64,000 nucleotides of DNA, taken from positions 1,178,001 to 1,242,000 of the forward strand of contig NZ_CP045737.1 of assembly GCF_009649075.1 (NCBI RefSeq), written 5' to 3'. The DNA is from Aeromicrobium yanjiei. GTDB taxonomy: Bacteria > Actinomycetota > Actinomycetes > Propionibacteriales > Nocardioidaceae. Positions 9,711-17,868 of the stretch are shown here, one piece after another (position 1 is the first letter of the stretch; every line of letters begins with the position of its first letter). The notes beneath the pieces were generated by a model, which was not told the origin of the DNA, did no database searches, and saw nothing but the letters and a program-made list of their open reading frames with translations. Both the position numbers and the translations under genes were made by a program.

Positions 9711-10103
9711 CCACCGCTGACGCGCGCCTCCGGTCCGCCGAGGCGCGCCCCCGGTCCGCCGAGGGGAGCCTCCGGTCCGCCGAGGGGAGCCCCCGGTCCG
9801 CCGAGGGGAGCCCCCGGTCCGCCGAGGCGCGCCTCCGGTACGCCGCGAAGCGGACGGAACCCTCCCGTCACCGGACGGAACCCTCCCGTCACCGGACGGA
9901 ACCCGCGCGTCAGCGGACGTGAGGCGCGCGTCAGCGGACGTGAGGCGCGCGTCGGCGGACGGGAGGCGCGCGTCGGCGGACGGGAGGCGCGCGTCAGCGG
10001 ACGGGAGGCGCGCGTCAGCGGGCGGGAGGCGCGCGTCGGCGGACGTGAGGCGCGCGTCAGCGGACGGGAGGCGCGCGTCAGCGGACGGGAGGCGCGCTTC
10101 AGC
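9711..10103. repeat. 21-bp tandem repeat array arranged as two inverted arms (about 18 units)
   Basis: This 391-bp gap between leuD and the converging cold-shock-like gene holds a 21-bp-period array. The left arm (about 9716-9850) has six units of the type GCGCGCCTCCGGTCCGCCGAG on the plus strand. The right arm has twelve units starting at 9852 and every 21 bases to 10083, of the type GGACGGGAGGCGCGCGTCAGC. The reverse complement of a right-arm unit matches a left-arm unit at about 18 of 21 positions, so the arms form a large inverted repeat. Because 21 is a multiple of 3, open frames run through the array and encode low-complexity RASRPLT-type repeats. I regard these as by-products, not a gene. 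The last unit overlaps the 3' end of the minus-strand gene. Confidence 0.9.
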
Positions 10104-10299
10104 GGGGGGTGGGGAAGATGCTGATCGAGGAGGCGGTGTCGGTGGGGCCGTCGGTCTCGACGAAGACCCGCTGGCCGATCCGCAGGTGGCGGATGTGGTC
10201 GGCGAGGGACTCGGCAGCGAACGTGATCGACATGCCCTGGTCGGTCAGCAGATGACCTGATCGGGTCGTCTCGTCGAAGCTCGCCACGGTGCCCTGCAT
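10099..10299 (-). CDS. Small cold-shock-domain-like protein
   Basis: A 66-residue protein beginning MQGTVASFDETTRSGHLLTD, which resembles the start of cold-shock domains (strand 1 and the turn before RNP1). The aromatic RNP motifs of true CspA proteins are not conserved here. The middle (MSITFAAESLADHIRHLRIG) and the strand QRVFVETDG fit a five-stranded OB fold. Nucleic-acid binding is an inference. The stop codon is embedded in the last unit of the 21-bp array, so the repeats have reached the end of this gene. Divergent from plsC. Confidence 0.7.
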   Translation of the reverse strand: MQGTVASFDETTRSGHLLTDQGMSITFAAESLADHIRHLRIGQRVFVETDGPTDTASSISIFPTPR

Positions 10300-10342
10300 G
10301 TCCCACACCCTAGTCCCGAGCACTCGGGACTAGGCTCCCCTC

Positions 10343-11071
10343 ATGGAGCGTCGTCACTTCCCGAAGACCTTGCGGGTCATCGTGTTCTTCCTTCGGCCCG
10401 TGCTGATGCTGATCACCAAGCGTGACTGGCAGGGCCAGGACAAGCTCCCCACGGGCGGATACGTGCTGGCGCCCAACCACCTCTCGCACCTCGACCCGTT
10501 CCTGATCTCGCACTTCATGGTCGACCAAGGCATCCCGCCGCGGTTCCTCGCCAAGGACACGTTGATGTCGCTGCCCGTGGCCGGCCGCATCCTGCGCAAC
10601 GCCGAGCAGATCCCGGTCTACCGCAGCACCGCGGGCGCGGCGGAGTCGCTGCGCGCCGCGATCGCCGCGGTCGAGGCAGGCAGCGTCGTCACGATCTACC
10701 CCGAGGGGACGATCACCCGCGATCCGGCGGCGTGGCCGATGTCCGGGCGTACGGGAGCGGTGCGCGTGGCGCTGGCCACCGGCCGACCGCTCGTCCCGGT
10801 CATGCAGTGGGGACCGCAGGAGATCCTGTGGCCCTACACGAAGCGCCCGCGATTCTTCCCCCGCAAGACGATCCACGTCCGGGTCGGCGATCCGCTCGAT
10901 CTCTCCGAGCTCGAGGGCAAGCCGCTCACCGAGGAGCTGCTCTCCAAGGCGACCTCCCAGCTGATGGACGCCCTGACTGAGATGATGGCCGAGGTGCGCG
11001 GCGAGGTACCCTCGACGCCCCGCATCGACGTGCACGCACTGAGCAGGCCCAAGACCAAGTACCAGGGCTGA
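10343..11071 (+). CDS. plsC: 1-acyl-sn-glycerol-3-phosphate acyltransferase
   Basis: Adds the second acyl chain to lysophosphatidic acid to form phosphatidic acid at the inner membrane face. The 242-residue protein has the acyltransferase motif NHLSHLD (His and Asp catalytic), the substrate motif YPEGTITRD and a hydrophobic N-terminal segment (IVFFLRPVLMLI) for membrane association. gpsA follows 25 bases downstream and makes the glycerol-3-phosphate backbone, so the pair is a phospholipid-precursor operon. Confidence 0.93.
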   Translation: MERRHFPKTLRVIVFFLRPVLMLITKRDWQGQDKLPTGGYVLAPNHLSHLDPFLISHFMVDQGIPPRFLAKDTLMSLPVAGRILRNAEQIPVYRSTAGAAESLRAAIAAVEAGSVVTIYPEGTITRDPAAWPMSGRTGAVRVALATGRPLVPVMQWGPQEILWPYTKRPRFFPRKTIHVRVGDPLDLSELEGKPLTEELLSKATSQLMDALTEMMAEVRGEVPSTPRIDVHALSRPKTKYQG

Positions 11072-11096
11072 GCCCTCCAACAGATGGGAATCGTGA

Positions 11097-12098
11097 ATGG
11101 CGCAGATCGCCGTGATGGGCGCAGGATCCTGGGGAACTGCGTTCGCCCTGGTGCTGGCTGACGCCGGCAACGACGTACGCCTCTGGGGCCGTCGGCCCGA
11201 GCTCTGCGACACGATCAACGACAAGCACGAGAACTCGGAGTACCTGCCGGGCGTCGAGCTCCCCGAGGCGATCTCGGCGACCCCCGATCCTGCGGACGCC
11301 CTTGCCGGCGCGGAGGTCGTCGTCCTGGCCGTCCCGTCGCAGCAGCTGCGCTCCAACCTGGAGTCGTGGGCCGAGCACATCCCCGCCGACGCGATCCTCG
11401 TCAGCCTCATGAAGGGTGTCGAGCTCGGCACCCACAAGCGCATGAGCGAGGTCATCGCCGAGCTGACCGGAGCGGGCCCCGAGCGGATCGCCGTCGTCTC
11501 CGGGCCCAACCTCGCCCGGGAGATCGCCAACCGTGAGCCCGCCGCGAGCGTCGTGGCGTGCGAGGACCAGTCGGTCGCGGAGCACCTGCAGAAGCTCATG
11601 CACTCCGCGGCGTTCCGCCCCTACTCGATGACGGACGTCGTGGGCTGCGAGCTGGCCGGCACCGCCAAGAACATCATCGGCCTCGCCGTCGGCGTGTGCG
11701 TGGGCCTCGGCTTCGGCGACAACACCAAGGCGTCGGTGATCACTCGCGGCCTGGCCGAGACCGCGCGCCTCGGCGTCGCGATCGGCGCGGACCCCGTCAC
11801 GTTCATGGGACTGGCCGGCATGGGTGACCTCGTCGCGACGTGCTCGTCGCCGCTGTCCCGCAACCGGACGTTCGGTGAGAAGCTCGGCGAGGGCATGAGC
11901 GTCGAGGAGGTCACCTCCCAGACACGTCAGGTGGCCGAGGGGGTGAAGTCCTGCCAGTCCGTCAGCGAGCTCGCGAAGATCAACGGCGTCGAGATGCCGA
12001 TCGTCGAGCACGTCGCAGCGCTGGTGGCAGGCGAGCTGAGCCCCGACGAGCTCGTGCGCCGGCTCATCTCGCGCCAGGCCAAGCCCGAGACCGTCTGA
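11097..12098 (+). CDS. gpsA: Glycerol-3-phosphate dehydrogenase [NAD(P)+]
   Basis: Reduces dihydroxyacetone phosphate to sn-glycerol-3-phosphate for phospholipid synthesis; cytoplasmic. The 333-residue protein starts with the Rossmann motif GAGSWGTA at residues 8-15. It has the conserved SGPNLAREIA and the catalytic Lys191 in GTAKNIIGLAVGV. Length and motifs are standard. GATGGGA lies just upstream of the ATG. Co-directional with plsC. Confidence 0.97.
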   Translation: MAQIAVMGAGSWGTAFALVLADAGNDVRLWGRRPELCDTINDKHENSEYLPGVELPEAISATPDPADALAGAEVVVLAVPSQQLRSNLESWAEHIPADAILVSLMKGVELGTHKRMSEVIAELTGAGPERIAVVSGPNLAREIANREPAASVVACEDQSVAEHLQKLMHSAAFRPYSMTDVVGCELAGTAKNIIGLAVGVCVGLGFGDNTKASVITRGLAETARLGVAIGADPVTFMGLAGMGDLVATCSSPLSRNRTFGEKLGEGMSVEEVTSQTRQVAEGVKSCQSVSELAKINGVEMPIVEHVAALVAGELSPDELVRRLISRQAKPETV

Positions 12099-12113
12099 CC
12101 GCTCCGCGCTCCG

Positions 12114-13181
12114 TCAGGAGCAGGCTGCGAGGACGTTCTGGATGTCGGCCCACAGGTCGTCGACGTCCTCGATGCCGACCGAGAACCGGATCAGTCCCTC
12201 AGGGACGCTCTCCGGCTCGCCCGCGTGGCGACGCCGGCGCTCCCACGTCGACTCCACGCCGCCGAGGCTCGTGGCGTACGTGATGATCTCGCTCTGCTCG
12301 GTCATCTTCTGGGCGACCGCTGCGCCGCCCTCGACCTCGAAGGCGATCATCGTGCCGAAGCCCGGATAGCGGCTGCGGGTCACCTGAGGGGCCGCGGAGA
12401 GCCGTTCGTGCAGCTCGCGGGCATTGGCCTCGGCCCGCTCCAGGCGCACGTGCAGGGTGCGGACGCCGCGGGTGGCCAGCCAGGTCTCCATGGCCCCCGG
12501 GATCGCGCCGAGCACCGAGCGGCGCTTCTCGATCGCGGTGAAGGCCCGGTCGTCGTTGGTGACGACCGCCCCGAGGATGAGATCGCTGTGACCTGCGAGC
12601 AGCTTGGACGCCGAGTGCACGACGAAGTCGGCGCCCAGGTCGAGTGGTCGCTGCCGCAGGGGAGTCGCGAACGTGTTGTCGACCGCGACCACGGCACCGG
12701 CCTCGGCGGCGGCGCGGGCGATCGTCTCGATGTCGGCGACCTCGAGGGCAGGGTTGGTCGGTGACTCGATCCACACCAGCGCGGCTCCCTCGAGCGCGGC
12801 GAGCACCTGCTGGGTGTCGTGGATGTCGACGAGCCTCAGGTCGATCTGGTCACGGCGGTTGCGCTCGACGAGCTGCTCGATCGTGCCGTAGTACGCGTGC
12901 CGGGGTGCCACGACGATCGACTTCGCGGGCACCAGGTCGAACAGCGCGCCGGAGGCTGCGACCCCGGAGGAGAAGGCCAGGGCACGTCCCCCCTCGAGGG
13001 CGCCCAGCACCGCCTCGAAGGAGTCCCACGTGGGATTGCCGGCCCGTCCGTACTCGGATCCGCCGCCCGGCACGAGGGCGCTGGCCATCGTGATCGGCGC
13101 GTTGAGCGGTCCCCCCGGGACCCTGTCCGGACGCCCCGCGGAGACTGCGAGGGTCGCGGGCGAGAGATCGTGTCCATGCAT
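12114..13181 (-). CDS. Cys/Met-metabolism PLP enzyme (cystathionine gamma-synthase/lyase type)
   Basis: Pyridoxal-phosphate enzyme of the MetB/MetC fold, expected to make or cleave cystathionine. In 355 residues it shows the PLP phosphate-binding region FSSGVAAS, the aromatic stacking region HAYYGT, the Asp in VAVDNTFATP and the Schiff-base Lys193 in HSASKLLAGHSD. The C-terminus GLIRFSVGIEDVDDLWADI is typical. The ATG at 13181 (MHGHDLSPATLAVSAGRP) is supported by homology-like sequence from the first residues. Synthase versus lyase cannot be decided here. It ends 15 bases from gpsA and is divergent from ddl. Confidence 0.88.
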   Translation of the reverse strand: MHGHDLSPATLAVSAGRPDRVPGGPLNAPITMASALVPGGGSEYGRAGNPTWDSFEAVLGALEGGRALAFSSGVAASGALFDLVPAKSIVVAPRHAYYGTIEQLVERNRRDQIDLRLVDIHDTQQVLAALEGAALVWIESPTNPALEVADIETIARAAAEAGAVVAVDNTFATPLRQRPLDLGADFVVHSASKLLAGHSDLILGAVVTNDDRAFTAIEKRRSVLGAIPGAMETWLATRGVRTLHVRLERAEANARELHERLSAAPQVTRSRYPGFGTMIAFEVEGGAAVAQKMTEQSEIITYATSLGGVESTWERRRRHAGEPESVPEGLIRFSVGIEDVDDLWADIQNVLAACS

Positions 13182-13217
13182 CGATCCATTGTGCACCGAA
13201 CGATAAGGTGCTGGGCA

Positions 13218-14285
13218 ATGAGCCTCGTCAACGATTCCCTCGACAAGCCCCGTCTGGCCGTGATCTTCGGCGGCCGATCCAGCGAGCACGGCGTGTCCTG
13301 CCTCACCGCGCGCGAGATCCTCGCGGTCATCGACCGCGACCGCTACCACGTGGTGCCGATCGGCATCACCCGCGACGGCGCCTGGGTCCACGAGACCGCG
13401 GAGTGGGACGGCGTCCCGGCCGGCACCCTGCCGTCGGTGCGCGACGACCGGCCCCCGTTCGCGTGGGAGGGCCTGCGTGACATCGACGTGGCGTTCCCCG
13501 TGCTGCACGGCCCGTGGGGCGAGGACGGCACGATCCAAGGGCTCCTCGAGATGGCCGACGTCCGCTACGTCGGCGCGGGCGTGCTCGCGAGCGCGGTCAG
13601 CATGGACAAGCCGTTCACCAAGACGGTGTTCTCCGCCGCGGGCCTGCCCCAGCTGCCCTACGTCACGATCCGTCCCTGGGAGTGGAAGCAGGAGCGGTCG
13701 AAGGTCGAGGACCGCATCCGCGCCCTCGGGCTGCCGGTGTTCGTCAAGCCCGCACGTGCCGGCTCGAGCTCGGGCGTCATGATGGTCGACTCCTGGGACG
13801 TCCTCGAGACCGCGGTCCTGACCGCGCGCGAGTTCGACCCCAAGGTCATCGTGGAGTCCGCCGCCCGGGGCAAGCGCGAGCTGGAGTGTGCCGTGATCCA
13901 GCGGCCCACCGGCAAGCCGACCGCGAGCGTCGTCGGCGAGATCACGGTCGCCGAGGAGTCCGAGCACGAGTTCTACGACTTCGAGGCCAAATATCTCGAC
14001 GGCACGAGCAGCAACGTCGTGCCGGCCGACATCTCGGTGACGCTGAGCGAGCGCATCCGGGCGTACGCCGTGCAGGCCTTCGAGGCCGTGGGCTGCGAGG
14101 GCCTGGCCCGGGTCGACTTCTTCCTGACGGACGACGGCCTGGTCATCAACGAGATCAACACGATGCCTGGATTCACGCCGTACTCGATGTTCCCGCGGCT
14201 CTGGGAGGCCAGCGGCGTCCGGTACGCAGATCTGGTCGACCGGCTCATCCAGCTCGGGTTGCAGCGCGACAAGGGCCTGCGCTGA
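13218..14285 (+). CDS. ddl: D-alanine--D-alanine ligase
   Basis: Joins two D-Ala with ATP to make the peptidoglycan dipeptide; cytoplasmic. The 355-residue ATP-grasp protein opens with AVIFGGRSSEHGVSC. It has the HGPWGEDGTIQG region, the ATP-grasp lysine stretch VFVKPARAGSSSGV and the metal-binding end EINTMPGFTPYSMFP. The 36-bp spacer to the divergent PLP enzyme holds the promoters of both. The position near thiL and rpmB is a common actinobacterial arrangement. Confidence 0.97.
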   Translation: MSLVNDSLDKPRLAVIFGGRSSEHGVSCLTAREILAVIDRDRYHVVPIGITRDGAWVHETAEWDGVPAGTLPSVRDDRPPFAWEGLRDIDVAFPVLHGPWGEDGTIQGLLEMADVRYVGAGVLASAVSMDKPFTKTVFSAAGLPQLPYVTIRPWEWKQERSKVEDRIRALGLPVFVKPARAGSSSGVMMVDSWDVLETAVLTAREFDPKVIVESAARGKRELECAVIQRPTGKPTASVVGEITVAEESEHEFYDFEAKYLDGTSSNVVPADISVTLSERIRAYAVQAFEAVGCEGLARVDFFLTDDGLVINEINTMPGFTPYSMFPRLWEASGVRYADLVDRLIQLGLQRDKGLR

Positions 14286-14304
14286 CCGACCGCACCGCCA
14301 GGCA

Positions 14305-14757
14305 CTAGACGCAGGGCTTGACCAGGGGATCGTGCTTGGTGATGGACGGTGCCAGGTCGGCGAGGGCGTCGGCCTGGGGGTCGTAGGCGTTCGGCACCTC
14401 GACGCTGACGAAGAACGTGCGGCCGATCGTGGTGAACAGATATCCGTCGGACGTCGTCTCGACGAACCAGCCGACGTCCTTGACCGGATAGCACTCCGAC
14501 GACGGGGTCAGGTCGGCCGGCTTCTCGACCCCGCAGCGCATGATGATGGGCGGCGCTCCCCAGGCGACTGCATTGTCACCGTCGACCCGGATCGTGTCCT
14601 CACCCGCGACCTCACGGGGCGCGTCGGCGAACAGGGCCTGGCAGTCGACGTCGGTGCCCGGCTCGGTCGGGTAGGCGTCGACGCCGAGGCCCGGGCTGCA
14701 GGCGGACACGGTCAGCAGCGCGCCCAGCAGGACGCCGCCGGGCAGGAACGAGCGCAT
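14305..14757 (-). CDS. DUF3515 lipoprotein
   Basis: A 150-residue predicted lipoprotein with signal peptide and lipobox VSAC (Cys20), so it should be anchored to the outer face of the membrane. The mature part has paired cysteines (CQALF, IIMRCG, SECYP, KPC) and the block YPVKDVGWFVETTSDGYLFT, which fits DUF3515, an actinobacterial family of unknown function. It lies directly downstream of the RAM-domain gene (3-base gap), a linkage often seen between ddl and thiL. Confidence 0.8.
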   Translation of the reverse strand: MRSFLPGGVLLGALLTVSACSPGLGVDAYPTEPGTDVDCQALFADAPREVAGEDTIRVDGDNAVAWGAPPIIMRCGVEKPADLTPSSECYPVKDVGWFVETTSDGYLFTTIGRTFFVSVEVPNAYDPQADALADLAPSITKHDPLVKPCV

Positions 14758-14760
14758 GGC

Positions 14761-14997
14761 TCAGATGCGCACGATCGGGCAGGTCAGCGTGCGCGTGATG
14801 CCCGGGACGGTCTGGATCCGGGACACGACCAGCGAGCCGAGCTCGTCCATCGAGGGACCCTCCGCGCGGGCGATGACGTCGTACGGACCGGTGACGTCCT
14901 CGGCGAGGGTCACACCGGGGATCTCACCGATCGCCACGGCGACGTCGGCGGCCTTGCCTACCTCGGTCTGGACGAGGATGTAAGCCTGAACGGCCAT
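14761..14997 (-). CDS. Stand-alone Lrp/AsnC ligand-binding (RAM) domain protein
   Basis: A 78-residue protein consisting only of the RAM domain of Lrp/AsnC regulators, without the helix-turn-helix. The sequence AYILVQTEVGKAADVAVAI, the GPYDVIARAEG strand and the end TRTLTCPIVRI match the ligand-binding beta-alpha-beta-beta-alpha-beta fold. Such proteins form dimers or octamers and may bind amino acids; a direct DNA-binding role is unlikely. GAAGGAGC lies before the start. Co-transcribed with the DUF3515 gene. Confidence 0.85.
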   Translation of the reverse strand: MAVQAYILVQTEVGKAADVAVAIGEIPGVTLAEDVTGPYDVIARAEGPSMDELGSLVVSRIQTVPGITRTLTCPIVRI

Positions 14998-15083
14998 CGG
15001 GTGCTCCTTCGGTGTGACGGGGACTGTGCCACGCTACCGGATGTCGCGCGGAGATCGAGTCCCGGCTGCGAGAAGATGGACCC

Positions 15084-16040
15084 ATGAACGCGAGCGCGAC
15101 GAACGACCCCACGATCGGCGACATCGGGGAGTTCGGCCTCATCGACCGGTTGCGCGAGCGGATCGGCCACAACCGCCACGTGCTGCTGGGCCCGGGCGAC
15201 GACGCCGCCCACGTGTCGACCCAGGACGGGACCTTCCTCGTGTCGTCGGACCTCCTCATCGAGGGACGGCACTTCCGCCGTGACTGGTCGTCCCCGCGCG
15301 ACATCGGGCGCAAGGCCGCGGCCTGCAATCTCTCCGACATCAGCGCGATGGGCGGGGTCGCCACCGCGCTCACGGTGGGCTTCGGCGCGCCCGCCGACCT
15401 GCCGGTCTCATGGGCCCTGGAGATGGTGCGGGGCTTCGAGGACGAGTGCGCCCACGTCGGTGCCCACATCGTCGGTGGCGACGTCACGGAGTCGGACAAG
15501 ATCATCATCGCGGTCACCGCGATGGGCGATGCCGCCCGTCCTGTCCGCAGGTCCGGGGCGCTGCCGGGCGACTACGTCGCGTACTCGGGCCAGCTCGGCC
15601 TGGCCGGCGCAGGGTTCGCGACGCTCAGCCGCGGCTTCCGCTCGCCCAAGGCGGCCGTCGAGGCCCACCGCGTGCCGAGCCCGCCGTACGCCGCGGGTCC
15701 TCAAGCGGCGGGTGTGGGTGCGACCTCGATGACCGACGTGAGCGACGGCCTGCTCGCCGACCTCGGCCACATCGCGGACGCGAGCGGGGTCGCGATCGAC
15801 CTGGACTCCCACCTGATCGTCGTGCCGGAGCCGGTCGCGACCGTCTCCGAGGCGCTCGGGCGCAACGCGATGGACTTCATGCTGACCGGCGGTGACGACT
15901 ACGCCCTCGTCGCGACGTTCAGCTCCGAGACCACGGTCCCGGCCGGCTGGACCCGCATCGGGCAGGTCGCCGACGGCAGCGGCGTGACGGTCGACGGAGC
16001 TCCCTACGAGGGCGCTTCGGGCCACCAGCACTTCCGCTGA
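15084..16040 (+). CDS. thiL: Thiamine-monophosphate kinase
   Basis: Phosphorylates thiamine monophosphate to thiamine diphosphate, the cofactor of AceE and PoxB encoded later in this window. The 318-residue AIR-synthase-fold protein has LLGPGDDAAHV, the substrate loop LIEGRHFRRDW, NLSDISAMGG, DVSDGLLADL and the nucleotide-end motif GGDDYALV. The end lies 1 base from the stop of the converging amidase. Confidence 0.95.
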   Translation: MNASATNDPTIGDIGEFGLIDRLRERIGHNRHVLLGPGDDAAHVSTQDGTFLVSSDLLIEGRHFRRDWSSPRDIGRKAAACNLSDISAMGGVATALTVGFGAPADLPVSWALEMVRGFEDECAHVGAHIVGGDVTESDKIIIAVTAMGDAARPVRRSGALPGDYVAYSGQLGLAGAGFATLSRGFRSPKAAVEAHRVPSPPYAAGPQAAGVGATSMTDVSDGLLADLGHIADASGVAIDLDSHLIVVPEPVATVSEALGRNAMDFMLTGGDDYALVATFSSETTVPAGWTRIGQVADGSGVTVDGAPYEGASGHQHFR

Positions 16041-16041
16041 C

Positions 16042-17463
16042 TCAGTCCTGGATCCGGGCGAACGGCTGGGCCGCCTCGAGCTCGTACGCGATCTCGAGCA
16101 GGGTCTGCTCGTCGCCGTGATCGGCCGAGAAGTGGATGCCGACCGGCATGTCGGCCGACGAGCGTCCGAGCGGGAGCGAGATGGCGGGGCCGCCCGACGC
16201 GTTGTTGAGCGGGGTGAACGCCGCGTACTGCACGAGCCGATGGAACATCAGCGAGAACGGCTCGACCGCGGGGGAGAGGTAGCCGAGCTCGGGAGTCGTG
16301 TAGCCGAGCGTCGGTGACACGATCAGGTCGACGTCGTCGAAGGCTGCACGATATGCGCGCGTCGAGCGCTTGAGGCCCGTGATCGCCATGGGCGTGCGCC
16401 AGGCCTGGCGCACGAAACGCCTGGCCAGCCCGCGGGTCAGCGGGTCCGTCAACGTCTTGTCGAAGTCCGGGCCCATCACCTGTCGGCCGAAGTGCTGGGT
16501 CGAGAAGGCGAGCAGCGCCCAGTAGTGCTTGAAGTCCTCCATGAACCGGTGGTCCACGGGCAGCCCGACCTCCATGACGTCGTGACCCAGCGAGCCCAGC
16601 AGGTCCGCGGTCGCGAGCACCGCCTTGCGGGTGTCCTCGTCGGTGGGGATGCCGGTCACCGAGTCGAGGATGAGGCCGATGCGCAGTCGTCGGTCGGAGG
16701 GGCCCTCGACGAGTCCGAGGGGGCGGAGGTCGGGAGCGGGCCGGTACGCCTGGGTCGCGGCGAGGAAGTGCGCGGTGTCGCGGACGGTCCGGGTGAGGAC
16801 GCCGTTCGAGATGATGTCGATCGGCAGGCTGGCGGCCTCCGCGGCGGCGGCGACGCGGTCACGGGTCGGCTTGAGGCCCACCAGCCCGCAGGCCGCGGCG
16901 GGGATGCGGATCGAGCCACCGCCGTCGTTCGCGTGAGCGATCGGCACCACCCCGGACGCGACCAGGGCGGCCGAGCCCCCGGACGAGGCGCCCGCCGAGT
17001 AGCCCGTGTGCCACGGGTTGCGGGTCGGTGGCAGTGTCGCGTACTCGGTCGTCGCGTTGAAGCCGAACTCGGGCATCGTCGACTTGCCGAGCACCGTCAG
17101 CCCCGTCGACAGCAGCTGTTCGGTGAACGGTGCGTGGGCGGGGGCCGGGCGGGCCCGCACCGCGAGCGAGCCTTGGTCCGACGGCAGCCCCGCGACGTCG
17201 GTGTTGTCCTTGACGAACGTCGGAACGCCCGCGAGCGCACCGGCCGGCTCGGCGGCGAGGGCGGCGAGGGCGCGCTCGTAGTCGGGCCGCTGGATCGCGT
17301 TCAGCAGCGGGTTGACCCGCTCCGCGCGGGCGATCGCCGCCTCGGCGGCCTCGCGCGCGCTGATGTCGCCTGCAGCAACGGCAGCGGCGACCCCGACAGA
17401 GTCGAGGTCGCCGAGTGCGTCGTCGCCGAAGGCATGGACACGGGGCGTCATCTCGTCGTTCAC
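16042..17463 (-). CDS. Amidase-signature-family hydrolase
   Basis: A 473-residue amidase-signature enzyme that hydrolyses amide bonds through a Ser-cisSer-Lys triad. FVKDNTDVAG carries the Lys and the Gly/Ser-rich signature around GYSAGASSGGSAALVASG carries the serines, followed by NDGGGSIRIPAAACGLVGLK. Length is typical. It is not the GatA of a gatCAB set, since no gatB or gatC is nearby. Substrate unknown. Confidence 0.88.
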   Translation of the reverse strand: MNDEMTPRVHAFGDDALGDLDSVGVAAAVAAGDISAREAAEAAIARAERVNPLLNAIQRPDYERALAALAAEPAGALAGVPTFVKDNTDVAGLPSDQGSLAVRARPAPAHAPFTEQLLSTGLTVLGKSTMPEFGFNATTEYATLPPTRNPWHTGYSAGASSGGSAALVASGVVPIAHANDGGGSIRIPAAACGLVGLKPTRDRVAAAAEAASLPIDIISNGVLTRTVRDTAHFLAATQAYRPAPDLRPLGLVEGPSDRRLRIGLILDSVTGIPTDEDTRKAVLATADLLGSLGHDVMEVGLPVDHRFMEDFKHYWALLAFSTQHFGRQVMGPDFDKTLTDPLTRGLARRFVRQAWRTPMAITGLKRSTRAYRAAFDDVDLIVSPTLGYTTPELGYLSPAVEPFSLMFHRLVQYAAFTPLNNASGGPAISLPLGRSSADMPVGIHFSADHGDEQTLLEIAYELEAAQPFARIQD

Positions 17464-17525
17464 GAGATGACTGTAGGTTCACCCCGATCAGGTGAACAGG
17501 GCCCAGTGTCCGGGCACAGCCAGCC

Positions 17526-17711
17526 TCAGCGGCTGACCTTGCCTGCCTTCAGGCACGAGGTGCAGACGTTGACGCGCTGCGGGGTGCCGTTGATCACCGC
17601 GCGCACGCGCTGGATGTTGGGATCGAAACGACGCTTCGTGCGTCGGTGCGAGTGGGAGACGTTGTGGCCGAAACCAGGTCCCTTGGCACACACATCACAG
17701 ACCGCAGCCAT
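17526..17711 (-). CDS. rpmB: 50S ribosomal protein L28
   Basis: A 61-residue large-subunit protein. It retains both CxxC pairs (Cys5/Cys8 and Cys50/Cys53), so it is the zinc-binding C+ form. [20 protein letters not shown] and the [11 protein letters not shown] core are diagnostic. Actinobacteria often carry a second, zinc-free L28 controlled by Zur; none is seen here. CAGGAGT precedes the start. Divergent from the FakA-like kinase gene, as in many bacteria. Confidence 0.97.
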   Translation of the reverse strand: MAAVCDVCAKGPGFGHNVSHSHRRTKRRFDPNIQRVRAVINGTPQRVNVCTSCLKAGKVSR

Positions 17712-17868
17712 GGCGAACTCCTGAAACTTGAGACTTACCGAGAATGGGGAGACTCCTGAACTGAATCGCCAGAAGTCAACCGCTCAAGGATAGCCGACGA
17801 CCCGACGCCGACGCCAATCAGCACCGTCGGTCCCTCGGACGGGAGGTGTCGGACGATAGCCTCCCCCC

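Noticed and set aside
9711-10103. CRISPR array
   Set aside because: The 21-bp units are contiguous without spacers, inverted between arms, and no cas genes are near.
9704-10306. A 200-residue minus-strand open frame with RASRPLT-type heptapeptide repeats
   Set aside because: It is a translation of the 21-bp DNA repeat and of the antisense frame of the cold-shock-like gene. The period is a multiple of three, so all frames stay open. No ribosome-binding site or folded-domain signal.
16042-17463. GatA subunit of the glutamyl-tRNA amidotransferase
   Set aside because: The amidase signature fits, but no gatB or gatC gene is nearby, so a general amidase is the safer call.
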